The position numbers were made by a program, and so were the translations under genes. Under the pieces are notes generated by a model. It saw nothing but the letters and a program-made list of their open reading frames with translations. It was not told the DNA's origin and did no database searches. From RZYY01 sp036794825 (GTDB taxonomy: Bacteria > Bacteroidota > Bacteroidia > Bacteroidales > 4484-276), in NCBI GenBank assembly GCA_036794825.1, contig DAIRGA010000012.1:62001-126000 (forward strand): a DNA stretch of 64,000 nt. Reading direction: 5' to 3'. Below are positions 37,383 through 45,432 of the stretch, piece by piece (position 1 is the stretch's first letter; each line of letters begins with the position of its first letter).

Positions 37383-38768
37383 TTACTGGATAATCTTTGG
37401 TTTCGGCAGATTAACCTGGACTTGAAGGATGCGGCGGTTATCCACTTTGGTAATTTTAAACTCAAATTGCTGAAATTTATTACTGTGGTTCAGTTTTGGG
37501 ATTCTACCCTCAAGCTCGATGATTAAGCCTGCGAGGGTATCAGGATCTCCCTGAATATCCTCGAAAATGGTATCCTCAATATTCATGATTTTGCAAAAGT
37601 CGTTGAGCAGGGTTTTACCTTCGAAAAGGAAAGTGTAATCATCAATTCTGGTGTAATTTACCTCATCTTCGTAGGTGTCGAATTCGTCGCTGATATCGCC
37701 CACAATCTCCTCGATTATGTCTTCGAGAGTAACGATTCCGGATGTGCCGCCGTATTCATCCACCACTATGGCGAGATGGATCTTTTTTTCCTGGAATTCT
37801 TTCAGAAGAATATTGATTTTTTTGTTTTCCGGAACAAAAAATGCGGGCCGTAACAGCTCTGCCCATTCGAACTCATCCGGTTTTTCAAGATGCGGCAACA
37901 GGTCTTTAACGTAGAGAATACCAACAATTTTGTCGAAGTTTTCTTCATAGGCGGGGATTCGTGAATATCCGGAATTGAGAATGATTTGGAGTAATTTGTG
38001 GTATTTTATCGAAATGTCCACAGCCGTTACATCAAGGCGTGGTTTCATGATCTCTTTTGCTTCGATATCACCAAATTTTACGATTCCCTTGAGGATTTTT
38101 CGCTCCTCAGCGGGTGCACCTTCAGCGGCTGTAAGCTCTATGGCCTGAGACAGATCGTCCATCGAAAATTGCGCTGCTTTTCGGTTGATGCGGCGATCAA
38201 CGATTCCGGAGCTCTTTACCAGGATGGCGCTTAACGGATGTAGCAAAGTGATGAGAAACCTGAATGCCGGTGTCATGATAAGTGCGATTTTCAGAGGCTT
38301 TGAAGCAGAAAGAATCTTAGGCATTATCTCGCCAAAAATCAGCAAAACTGATGTAACCAAAACCACCTGGATCAGGAAGGCAAATACCGGGTTATTCTCA
38401 ACAACCACAATATTTGACAGTAAAAATGTGGAAAGAATAATGATAGCAACATTTACAAAATTGTTGGCAATCAATATTGTAGCCAGGAGTCGCTTTGGTT
38501 GTTCGAGTAGCGATATGAGTCTTTCACCGTTTTTGATTTTTCCTGATCTGATGTTTTTAATCTGCGATGCATCAAGTGAAAAGAAGGCAACTTCGGAGCC
38601 AGAAATAAAGGCAGAACAAAGGATGAGCAGAACCATCACCAAAAAACCGAAAATAACCGGGAAACTGACGGGCTGGAAGGTCAGGCCGGATGCCATCAGC
38701 AGCAGTTGCGGAAAAGGGTCAAGATCAGGGTCTTCCAAAATCAATAAGTGTTGGTTCAACTTTAACAA
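37383..38768 (-). CDS. gldE: Gliding-associated CNNM/CBS membrane protein GldE
   Basis: The 461-aa protein has a DUF21/CNNM membrane domain (about four helices, ~35-200), two CBS domains (~215-345, with SRIPAYEENFDKIVGILYVKDLL split across the first) and a C-terminal CorC/HlyC domain (~360-450). Order ssb-gldE-gldD supports GldE. The start is uncertain: the frame opens with TTG at 38768, other TTG codons follow at 38759 and 38744, and the first ATG (38696) would remove the conserved DPDLDPF segment. A promoter lies just upstream. Confidence 0.9.
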   Translation of the reverse strand: MLKLNQHLLILEDPDLDPFPQLLLMASGLTFQPVSFPVIFGFLVMVLLILCSAFISGSEVAFFSLDASQIKNIRSGKIKNGERLISLLEQPKRLLATILIANNFVNVAIIILSTFLLSNIVVVENNPVFAFLIQVVLVTSVLLIFGEIMPKILSASKPLKIALIMTPAFRFLITLLHPLSAILVKSSGIVDRRINRKAAQFSMDDLSQAIELTAAEGAPAEERKILKGIVKFGDIEAKEIMKPRLDVTAVDISIKYHKLLQIILNSGYSRIPAYEENFDKIVGILYVKDLLPHLEKPDEFEWAELLRPAFFVPENKKINILLKEFQEKKIHLAIVVDEYGGTSGIVTLEDIIEEIVGDISDEFDTYEDEVNYTRIDDYTFLFEGKTLLNDFCKIMNIEDTIFEDIQGDPDTLAGLIIELEGRIPKLNHSNKFQQFEFKITKVDNRRILQVQVNLPKPKIIQ

Positions 38769-38782
38769 AAAACTTGCGGTGG

Positions 38783-38811
38783 CAAAAGTAAAAAAATCGT
38801 TTCAATTCAAA
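38783..38811 (-). promoter_or_regulatory. Promoter for gldE-gldD
   Basis: On the minus strand, TTTG (plus 38808-38811) and TACTTTTG (plus 38783-38790) are 17 nt apart. The predicted transcript starts only a few bases before the TTG at 38768, so the true gldE start may be a later TTG or the leader is very short. Confidence 0.5.
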
Positions 38812-38916
38812 CCACCTCCGTGCAAACGATCAGATTAAGCATAAACAAATAACTGATACTGAGTTTATTATCAATATCAATTTAACCAGTGGATAAAATA
38901 ATTTCGTCAGGTAAGG

Positions 38917-39348
38917 CTAAAAAGGCAAATCATCTGTTGGTCCTTGCTCTGGCGCCTGGAAATCATCTTCCATCTTTTCGGGAATGGCTGGCGGCTGGTA
39001 TTGCGAGCCTTCCGGAGTGTCTTTTTTACCAAGCATCAGGAATGAGTCGCCATTGATTTCGGTGATATACTTTTTGACACCATTTTGCTCGTACGAGCGG
39101 GTCTTTATTTTGCCTTCGAGGTAAATGGAACTGCCTTTGCGAAGATATTTTTCAGCAATCTCGGCCTGTGTGCGCCAAAGGACAATATTGTGCCATTCGG
39201 TCTGATCCACACGCTTTCCATCTTTGTCTTTGTAGCTCTCGGTGGTGGCCAGCGAAAAAGAGACTTTCTTTACTCCATTTTCAAATGTCAGAACATTTGG
39301 GTCGCCGCCAAGATTCCCTATCAGAATAACTTTGTTAAGTCCAGCCAT
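38917..39348 (-). CDS. ssb: Single-stranded DNA-binding protein
   Basis: The 143-aa protein has an N-terminal OB fold (~3-105; MAGLNKVILIGNLGGDPN, WHNIVLW, YLEGKIKTRSY), a short Pro/Gln-rich linker and the acidic C-terminal tip DDLPF that recruits repair and replication proteins. Length is somewhat below the E. coli protein because of a short linker. It lies upstream of gldE, an arrangement frequent in Bacteroidota. Confidence 0.95.
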   Translation of the reverse strand: MAGLNKVILIGNLGGDPNVLTFENGVKKVSFSLATTESYKDKDGKRVDQTEWHNIVLWRTQAEIAEKYLRKGSSIYLEGKIKTRSYEQNGVKKYITEINGDSFLMLGKKDTPEGSQYQPPAIPEKMEDDFQAPEQGPTDDLPF

Positions 39349-39379
39349 AATTTCAAGTTTTGAGGTTTAAATTGATCAA

Positions 39380-39387
39380 CAAATGTA
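39380..39387 (-). promoter_or_regulatory. -7 element for ssb
   Basis: On the minus strand the sequence reads TACATTTG, matching TAnnTTTG, 31 nt before the ssb ATG. No good -33 element was found. Confidence 0.35.
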
Positions 39388-39430
39388 GATAAAATTCATG
39401 AATTTGTTACCGCTTGTTGACAAATGATGG

Positions 39431-39438
39431 TAAATTTG
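39431..39438 (+). promoter_or_regulatory. -7 element for the TPR histidine kinase
   Basis: TAAATTTG lies 54 nt before the ATG at 39493 and is divergent to the ssb -7 element 43 nt away. The -33 element is not clear. Confidence 0.35.
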
Positions 39439-39492
39439 TTTCCTGTTGGTTAATCCGGAAGGAGAACATAATCTTAAAACACAACGACTCTA

Positions 39493-41556
39493 ATGAGCAA
39501 CATTTGGATAAACACGCTGATAACCATTGCGCTGCTGAATTTGGCATTCCTCACTTACGCGCAGTTGCCAAAGGTTGACAGCCTCGAACAATTGATCGAC
39601 AACGATAAGGTAACGGCCGGGCAGCGTGTTCAGGCTATGATAGAGCTGGCGCGGTTGCAAATGCCGGTTTCAACTTCGCAGTCTATCGAAACTGCTAAAA
39701 ACGCATTGATTCTGGCTGAAAAAATTGCAGATAGAAAGCTGATGGCAGATGCCACAAAGGAGATTGCCAAAGGGTTTTACAGGCAAAGCGACCTTGCCAA
39801 CGCGCTCGAATATTTCAAATTGGCATTAAAGATCAATATCGAAATCAATAATACAACTGAGCTTGCTGCAAGTTACAACAATGTGGGGGTGGTTTACAAC
39901 CGGCTGGGCTACTACGATCTTGCTTTGCAAAACCACCTTAATCAGCTCAAAATCAACGAAGAAAATGGCAATCAACGGGGCATCGCCATCTCACATCTGA
40001 ACATCGGGAATATCTACGAAAACCTCAACGATTATGACAAAGCCAGGGAACAATATCTGAAATCAGGAGAAATGCACCGGGCACTTAGCGACAGCAACTC
40101 CTATTCAAATACCTCCATCAACCTGGGCGTGGTGAGTATGAAACTGAAAGAATTCGAAAAAGCGAGGGGATTTTTCAACGAAGCCCTTGCGATAAAAGAG
40201 AAAGACGGCGACATGATCAATATTGCCGCCATCTACGCCAACCTGGGTGTGATCAATCTTTCGGAGAACAACCTGACCGGAGCGCTTCGATACTTCGAAA
40301 TGAGCCGGGCTATCTATGACTCCATTGATAACCGGCAGGGTGTGGCTGCTGCATTACTAAACATCGGCGAGGTAAAATTGCGTTTGAAGCGTTTTGAAGA
40401 GAGCTATGCGCTGTTTTCGGATGCTTTAAGGATAGCTCAGGAAATTGATTCGCGCAAACTGATTCTCGATGCCAAATCCTACCTGGTGAAATGGTTTGAA
40501 ACGACCGGCGATTTTGGGCAGGCGTATGAGTATTTTACTGCCGTTACTGTGCTCAAAGACAGCTTATTGAACAGTGAAAAAAGCCTCCAGATCAAAAACC
40601 TGCAAATTGTTTATGAAGTTGAGAAGAAAGAAAAGGAGATACTGGAGCAAAGCATCGCCATCGAGCGATTGAAGTCGCGCCAGTTCTATTTCTGGATGAT
40701 TATTCTTGCGGTGTTTGTTCTGGCAGCCACGCTTTTCTGGATGTACCGGATCAAGAAACGACTTAACCGGCAGCTGGAACTCAGGATTGAAGAGGCACTG
40801 AAGAAGCAAAACGAACAGCAACAGGTGATTGTGCATCAATCGAGCCTTACCTCGCTTGGCGAACTGGCTTCGGGAATTGCGCACGAGATAAAGCAGCCCT
40901 TGCAGAACATATCGCTGGCTGTCGAAAGCATTCAGCTCGAAAACCAGGAAGATGCCCCTGACCGAACTTTCATCGGTCAAAGTATCAAAGATATTCACGA
41001 AGATATTAAGCGTATAAAGCTGATTATTAGTGAGATCAGTAAGTTTTCGCGTGGCCAGCAGATGATGATCCAGGAACCATTCGATTTCAACGATAGCATC
41101 GAAAAAGCCTTCATCCTTGCCAGGACCAGATTCTCCGATTATCAGATTAAAGTAGAGTTTGATCTTGACCGCACAATCCCTGAAGTGCTTGGAAATCCTT
41201 ACAAATTCGAGCAGGTTGTGGTCAATTTCTTCAACAATGCCAAGGATGCTATCGAGGAACAGGCGGCTCGTTCAGAGGGATCATTTGAAAAATTGATGAA
41301 AGTCAGGAGTTGTCAGGACAAACACTTCATCAGCCTGGAGGTTAGCGATAATGGGATAGGAATTCCCGAGCAGCTTAAAACCAATATCTTCCTGCCGTTT
41401 TATACCACTAAAAGCCTAGGAAAAGGAACCGGGCTGGGGCTCTCGATTTCGTTGGGTATCGCTAAAGAAATGGGAGGCTTTATTGAAGTGGAGTCCGAAG
41501 AGGGCAAAGGAACGCTGATGCGGCTCAAAATTCCGAAACCGAAAAAAATTGATTGA
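39493..41556 (+). CDS. TPR-containing sensor histidine kinase
   Basis: The 687-aa protein has a signal peptide (~1-24), then about six or seven tetratricopeptide repeats (~30-370, for example ALEYFKLALKI and ALRYFEMSRAIYD). A coiled coil, one membrane helix (~395-415, FYFWMIILAVFVLAATLFW) and a kinase core follow: HisKA with LASGIAHEIKQPLQNI (His464) and HATPase with DNGIGIP and GTGLGLSIS. The TPR part is predicted periplasmic. The H-box with HEIKQPL resembles NtrB-like kinases. No response regulator gene is adjacent, so the partner is elsewhere. Confidence 0.9.
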   Translation: MSNIWINTLITIALLNLAFLTYAQLPKVDSLEQLIDNDKVTAGQRVQAMIELARLQMPVSTSQSIETAKNALILAEKIADRKLMADATKEIAKGFYRQSDLANALEYFKLALKINIEINNTTELAASYNNVGVVYNRLGYYDLALQNHLNQLKINEENGNQRGIAISHLNIGNIYENLNDYDKAREQYLKSGEMHRALSDSNSYSNTSINLGVVSMKLKEFEKARGFFNEALAIKEKDGDMINIAAIYANLGVINLSENNLTGALRYFEMSRAIYDSIDNRQGVAAALLNIGEVKLRLKRFEESYALFSDALRIAQEIDSRKLILDAKSYLVKWFETTGDFGQAYEYFTAVTVLKDSLLNSEKSLQIKNLQIVYEVEKKEKEILEQSIAIERLKSRQFYFWMIILAVFVLAATLFWMYRIKKRLNRQLELRIEEALKKQNEQQQVIVHQSSLTSLGELASGIAHEIKQPLQNISLAVESIQLENQEDAPDRTFIGQSIKDIHEDIKRIKLIISEISKFSRGQQMMIQEPFDFNDSIEKAFILARTRFSDYQIKVEFDLDRTIPEVLGNPYKFEQVVVNFFNNAKDAIEEQAARSEGSFEKLMKVRSCQDKHFISLEVSDNGIGIPEQLKTNIFLPFYTTKSLGKGTGLGLSISLGIAKEMGGFIEVESEEGKGTLMRLKIPKPKKID

Positions 41557-41771
41557 TGCGTTTAACCAACCGATTTTGGTGCTTTTAAAGCAGGATACAC
41601 CAAACTAATTGTCAGGGGATACAAGCACTCCACCTGGTCAGCATGTGTCTGCCATTTTTCTATTGATGATTTCAGCTATCTTGGTGGCATGTTTTTTTCT
41701 AAAAAAGAAACAAAGCGGCCTGAAAATCGTTTATGGCTTCATTAATCACTATCAATTTTAAAGTTATTCTT

Positions 41772-42653
41772 ATGAAATTTTACAGGTTTTTAGCTTTTGC
41801 AATGTTGCTGGCAGCAGGTGTGGTTTTTACGGGTTGCAGCGACGATGAAGATGACACCGTGGATATGGGACCAACAATCTCGTTGAAAACAGGAACCGGC
41901 TACACGTCAGCAGATTTTGAAGTTTACAACGACAGCACGCTCAAATTCGGTGTTACGGCCAACAAAAGTACCACACACGATCACAACCTGGCAAGATTGA
42001 ACATCTATTACAACGATCTTACCCTTGTGGATTCGACTATGGATGTAGCCAGTTTTAACGGCGATTTCGAAATCAAATTTGTTGGCATCGGTACCGGGGT
42101 TATGAAATTCAAGATCACTGCTCACGGTGGTTTGAGCGACGAAACGACGCTGAACGTGACTATTAAAGAGCCTCCTTATCTTGGCGAGGAAGTAATGAAA
42201 ACCACCAACATCGAGATGGGTTCGTTCAACGATCCCATCGGAAGTTTTTACAATACCGTTGATGCTTTGGTCTATACAGTGCCGGATGCAAAACTCAATC
42301 AGGCCAAAGTTGACTTCCTTTTTTTCAGGGGTGTGACAAATCTTAATACCATCGCAGCTCCTGATGACGCAGATGCCAATACAATTCCGTCATTTGATCT
42401 TGGTAGCTGGACAACAAAAAATGCTACCCGTCTTTACCTTACAACCATGACAGCAGCAGAGTTTGATGCCATCGGCGACCTTCACATATTCCCTGAGTTC
42501 AACACTGCCACAGCAACTTCGAGGGTTAATCAGCTTGCAAATGGCAACGTGCTGATATTCAAGACGGTTGGTGATAAACTTGGATACATTAAAATCGTAG
42601 ATCTTTACTCAAAGGGCGATAAACTTAAGATGGATGTAATCGTGCAAAAATAG
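41772..42653 (+). CDS. Acidic surface-type lipoprotein of unknown function
   Basis: ATG 41772 gives a lipoprotein signal peptide ending FTGCSDDEDD; the longer frame from 41733 is rejected. The product is 293 aa. The run of acidic residues directly after the lipid-bearing Cys resembles the lipoprotein export signal that sends Bacteroidota lipoproteins to the cell surface. The rest is beta-rich, with an Ig-like first half (~40-140) and a second half (~150-290) without a recognised domain. No neighbour suggests a role; a terminator follows. Confidence 0.75.
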   Translation: MKFYRFLAFAMLLAAGVVFTGCSDDEDDTVDMGPTISLKTGTGYTSADFEVYNDSTLKFGVTANKSTTHDHNLARLNIYYNDLTLVDSTMDVASFNGDFEIKFVGIGTGVMKFKITAHGGLSDETTLNVTIKEPPYLGEEVMKTTNIEMGSFNDPIGSFYNTVDALVYTVPDAKLNQAKVDFLFFRGVTNLNTIAAPDDADANTIPSFDLGSWTTKNATRLYLTTMTAAEFDAIGDLHIFPEFNTATATSRVNQLANGNVLIFKTVGDKLGYIKIVDLYSKGDKLKMDVIVQK

Positions 42654-42671
42654 CCCACGATTCACCCGAAA

Positions 42672-42715
42672 AGATGCCGGTTTAGAAGTAAAAAAGCTTT
42701 CAGACCGGCATTTTT
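42672..42715 (+). terminator. Intrinsic terminator after the lipoprotein gene
   Basis: ATGCCGGT (42674-42681) pairs with ACCGGCAT (42704-42711) around a 22-nt loop, followed by a T run. Confidence 0.7.
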
Positions 42716-42831
42716 CATTGGCTCAAATCTATCGCCCGATCCTTAAACCATTTAAAATCAATCTATGAAATATCTTCATTCAAGGTTTTCAAAACTTATT
42801 AACCAACCGACAGCCATTGCAGGCGTAATAC

Positions 42832-42839
42832 TAATTTTG
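42832..42839 (+). promoter_or_regulatory. -7 element for the GT2-patB pair
   Basis: TAATTTTG matches TAnnTTTG and lies 19 nt before the ATG at 42859. No convincing -33 element was seen. Confidence 0.35.
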
Positions 42840-42858
42840 CCGCTTTACTGATCCTCTT

Positions 42859-43998
42859 ATGATTGACGCGTTACTTCAAAGTTTATTCAATAATCATCTT
42901 TTTGCAGGGTTGCTCTACTTGTTCCTGTTCATGCTGCTTGTGCAACTTGTCTATTTCTGGGTATTTTTCAGCCAGCTTGCATTTCGCAAATCCGGAGTTG
43001 AAAATACGGAAAAGCCCCCGGTATCAGTCGTACTGGTTGCCAGCAATCATTACAACGATCTCCGTAAACATCTTCCGGAAATTCTCAGCCAGGATTATCC
43101 CAACTACGAAGTGGTTGTTGTAAACGATGCATCAGAAGATGGGAGCGATGAGCTGCTGGAGCGTTTTGCAGAGCAATATCCACATCTTAAAGTAGTTGTG
43201 ATGCATCAGAGCCTCAACTGGTTTAAGGGAACAAAATTTCCACTTTCGATCGGCATCAAATCAGCAAAACACGAAATTATCCTGGTCACCGAAACCAACT
43301 TTGTGCCGCTAAGCAACAAGTGGCTCAGCGAGATGATGAAATGCCGGAAAGAGAAGACAGAAATTATCGTTGCTCATTCCACTTTTGCTACAGGCTCAAA
43401 AATTAATGCCTGGTATCGTTTTGCCGGTTTTCACCGTCAACTGCTTAACTTCTCCGCAATTCTGACCAAACTGACTTTTACCGGGTCTGCCGGTAACCTG
43501 ATTTTCACCAGGAGTTTGTTTTACGATAGTCAGGGATTTACTTCGCATTACACCAAATCTGCCGGTACGGGTGAGATGTTTGTTAATCAGGCTGCTACGA
43601 GGTCCAACGTTAGCCTGCAGATTTCACCTGAGAGCAGGATAGCATATGCCAAGAATCTGTCGTTCGGTAAATGGCTGGAAAAAGAAAATGACAATTTTGA
43701 GATCAATCGCTATCTGAAGTTCTCTCACCGGGCGTTTAACTCCCTGTTTTTTAACTCATTATTGCTCTTCTTCCTGGCTTTTGCCGCCCTGATGATTCTC
43801 AATCTTCACTGGGAAATCGTACTTGGACTATTTGCGTTGCGTTTTATCAGCCAGTTGCTTGTGTTTGGATTTGCCCAAAAGAAGCTATCTGAGAAAGGTT
43901 TGTTGCTTTTTACTCCGTTTTTCGAGATTTTTCTCCACCTGGTTCACTTCTTCCTTCGTTTCAGGCTTTTATTTGTCAGAAAGAAAATATGGAACTAA
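42859..43998 (+). CDS. GT2-like membrane protein with altered catalytic motifs
   Basis: The 379-aa protein has an N-terminal membrane helix (~14-36), a GT-A fold (~50-280; PVSVVLVASNHYN, VVVVNDASEDGSDEL) and two or three C-terminal hydrophobic segments (~295-365). It belongs to the membrane GT2 group, but key residues differ. The metal-binding DxD position reads TETN (Glu145-Thr-Asn147), the usual acidic triad near the acceptor site reads AGTGEMF, and the QxxRW-type motif is not seen. It may have lost transferase activity or use an altered mechanism. It overlaps patB by 10 nt. Confidence 0.75.
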   Translation: MIDALLQSLFNNHLFAGLLYLFLFMLLVQLVYFWVFFSQLAFRKSGVENTEKPPVSVVLVASNHYNDLRKHLPEILSQDYPNYEVVVVNDASEDGSDELLERFAEQYPHLKVVVMHQSLNWFKGTKFPLSIGIKSAKHEIILVTETNFVPLSNKWLSEMMKCRKEKTEIIVAHSTFATGSKINAWYRFAGFHRQLLNFSAILTKLTFTGSAGNLIFTRSLFYDSQGFTSHYTKSAGTGEMFVNQAATRSNVSLQISPESRIAYAKNLSFGKWLEKENDNFEINRYLKFSHRAFNSLFFNSLLLFFLAFAALMILNLHWEIVLGLFALRFISQLLVFGFAQKKLSEKGLLLFTPFFEIFLHLVHFFLRFRLLFVRKKIWN

Positions 43999-45167
43999 CC
44001 CGGCGACAATACAATTTTGACGAGATCATCCCGCGTGAGGAAACCGATTGTGTGAAGTATGACCTGCGGAAGGTTTATTTCGGCGCCGAAGACATAATAC
44101 CCATGTGGGTGGCCGATATGGATTTTCGCACTCCGGATTTCATCATCGAAGCCATCCGTCACCGCCTCGATCACGAGGTTTTGGGTTATTCTATCCGGTC
44201 GAAAAAATTCAATTCCGCTATTGTAGGCTGGATGAAAACGCGTCATAACTGGATAATTAATCCATCGTGGATCAGTTTTAGTCCGGGAGTGGTTCCTGCA
44301 CTCAATATGCTGGTGCTTGCTTTCACTCAGCCCGGTGATAAAATTATCGTTCAGCCCCCGGTCTATTTTCCTTTTTTTGCAGCCATCGAAAATAATGGCC
44401 GCACAAAAGTGGAGAATCCGCTGAGGCTGGAAAATGGCAGGTTGTGTATAGATTTTGATGATTTGAGATCAAAGGCTGAAGGAGCAAAAATGATCCTGAT
44501 AAGTCATCCGCAAAATCCCGGGGGTAGTGTATGGAAAAAGCACGAACTTGAAGAACTTGCAGAAATCTGTCTCAAACATAACATCCTGATGGTCAGCGAC
44601 GAAATACATTCGGATCTGGTATTTCCACCCTTAACTCACATTCCGCTGGCTTCACTTTCCGAACAGGCCGCCAGGCAAACCATTACTTGTAATGCACCAT
44701 CCAAAACTTTCAACATTGCCGGCCTCGCCACCTCTTACCTCATTATTCCCGACGAAGAAAAACTGAAAAGATACAACCGGATGTTGAATGATGAATTGCA
44801 CCTTAACATGGGTAACCTTCCAGGCAATATTGCACTTCAGGCAGCATATCATTACGGCGCAGGCTGGCTGGAGCAACTGCTGGATTACCTCCAGAAAAAC
44901 ATCATTCTTGTAAAAGAATTCTGCGCCGAACATTTGCCACAAATCATTCCGATTATCCCTGAATCTACCTACATGATCTGGCTCGACTGCCGGAAAATGG
45001 GTTTGCAGGGTGATGCCCTGAGAGATTTTTTCATCCAAAAGGCGAAAGTTGGTTTTAACGACGGCAGGGTTTTTGGTGCGGGCGGCGAAGGTTTTATGAG
45101 GATGAATGTTGCCTGCCCACGGCCGGTTGTAGAAGAAGCGCTGCTAAGGATAAAAAAAGCAATGTAA
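43989..45167 (+). CDS. PatB/MalY-type PLP C-S lyase (aminotransferase fold I)
   Basis: The 392-aa protein has the PatB/MalY opening MWVADMDFRTPDFI, the substrate and phosphate region SHPQNPGGSVWKKHEL, SDEIHSDLVF and the PLP lysine Lys239 in APSKTFNIAGL. Such enzymes cleave cystathionine or related C-S bonds, giving homocysteine or thiols plus pyruvate and ammonia. The start overlaps the GT2-like gene by 10 nt, which implies co-expression but no obvious shared pathway. Length is normal. Confidence 0.9.
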   Translation: MELTRRQYNFDEIIPREETDCVKYDLRKVYFGAEDIIPMWVADMDFRTPDFIIEAIRHRLDHEVLGYSIRSKKFNSAIVGWMKTRHNWIINPSWISFSPGVVPALNMLVLAFTQPGDKIIVQPPVYFPFFAAIENNGRTKVENPLRLENGRLCIDFDDLRSKAEGAKMILISHPQNPGGSVWKKHELEELAEICLKHNILMVSDEIHSDLVFPPLTHIPLASLSEQAARQTITCNAPSKTFNIAGLATSYLIIPDEEKLKRYNRMLNDELHLNMGNLPGNIALQAAYHYGAGWLEQLLDYLQKNIILVKEFCAEHLPQIIPIIPESTYMIWLDCRKMGLQGDALRDFFIQKAKVGFNDGRVFGAGGEGFMRMNVACPRPVVEEALLRIKKAM

Positions 45168-45239
45168 AAGATTCTCCATCAGGTTCTTAAGGCCGGAATC
45201 GCAACCATTTCTCCCCTTAACTGTTTAATAAATGTTCAA

Positions 45240-45363
45240 TCTAAAAAACTCAGAAACTGCTGATTTTTGCGTTTTTACCCATGACCCAAATGGGAGAGCG
45301 TTAAAAATCAGCAGTTTGGAAAATTGCCCATTTGGGGATTTAGGGGCAAATGGGCTTTTTAGA
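45240..45363 (+). repeat. Structured repeat family B, copy 1
   Basis: This ~124-bp element between patB and the giant PKD gene has short inverted ends (TCTAAAA and TTTTAGA). Inside, AAACTGCTGATTTTT pairs with AAAAATCAGCAGTTT (15 bp, perfect). A second hairpin, GCCCATTTG with CAAATGGGC, follows. The loop segment CCCAAATGGG (45285-45294) could instead pair with CCCATTTGGG (45327-45336). The loop sequence ACCCAAATGGGAG is shared with family A copy 1. Copy 2 is at 56590-56753. Confidence 0.8.
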
Positions 45364-45398
45364 CTGGCCTCATGAATGCAATTTACACTGCTTTTGCG

Positions 45399-45406
45399 TA
45401 AATTTG
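45399..45406 (+). promoter_or_regulatory. -7 element for the giant PKD protein
   Basis: TAAATTTG fits the -7 consensus and lies 26 nt before the ATG at 45433. No clear -33 element. Confidence 0.35.
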
Positions 45407-45432
45407 CAGAGGGAACGTTTTGAGCCAAATAG

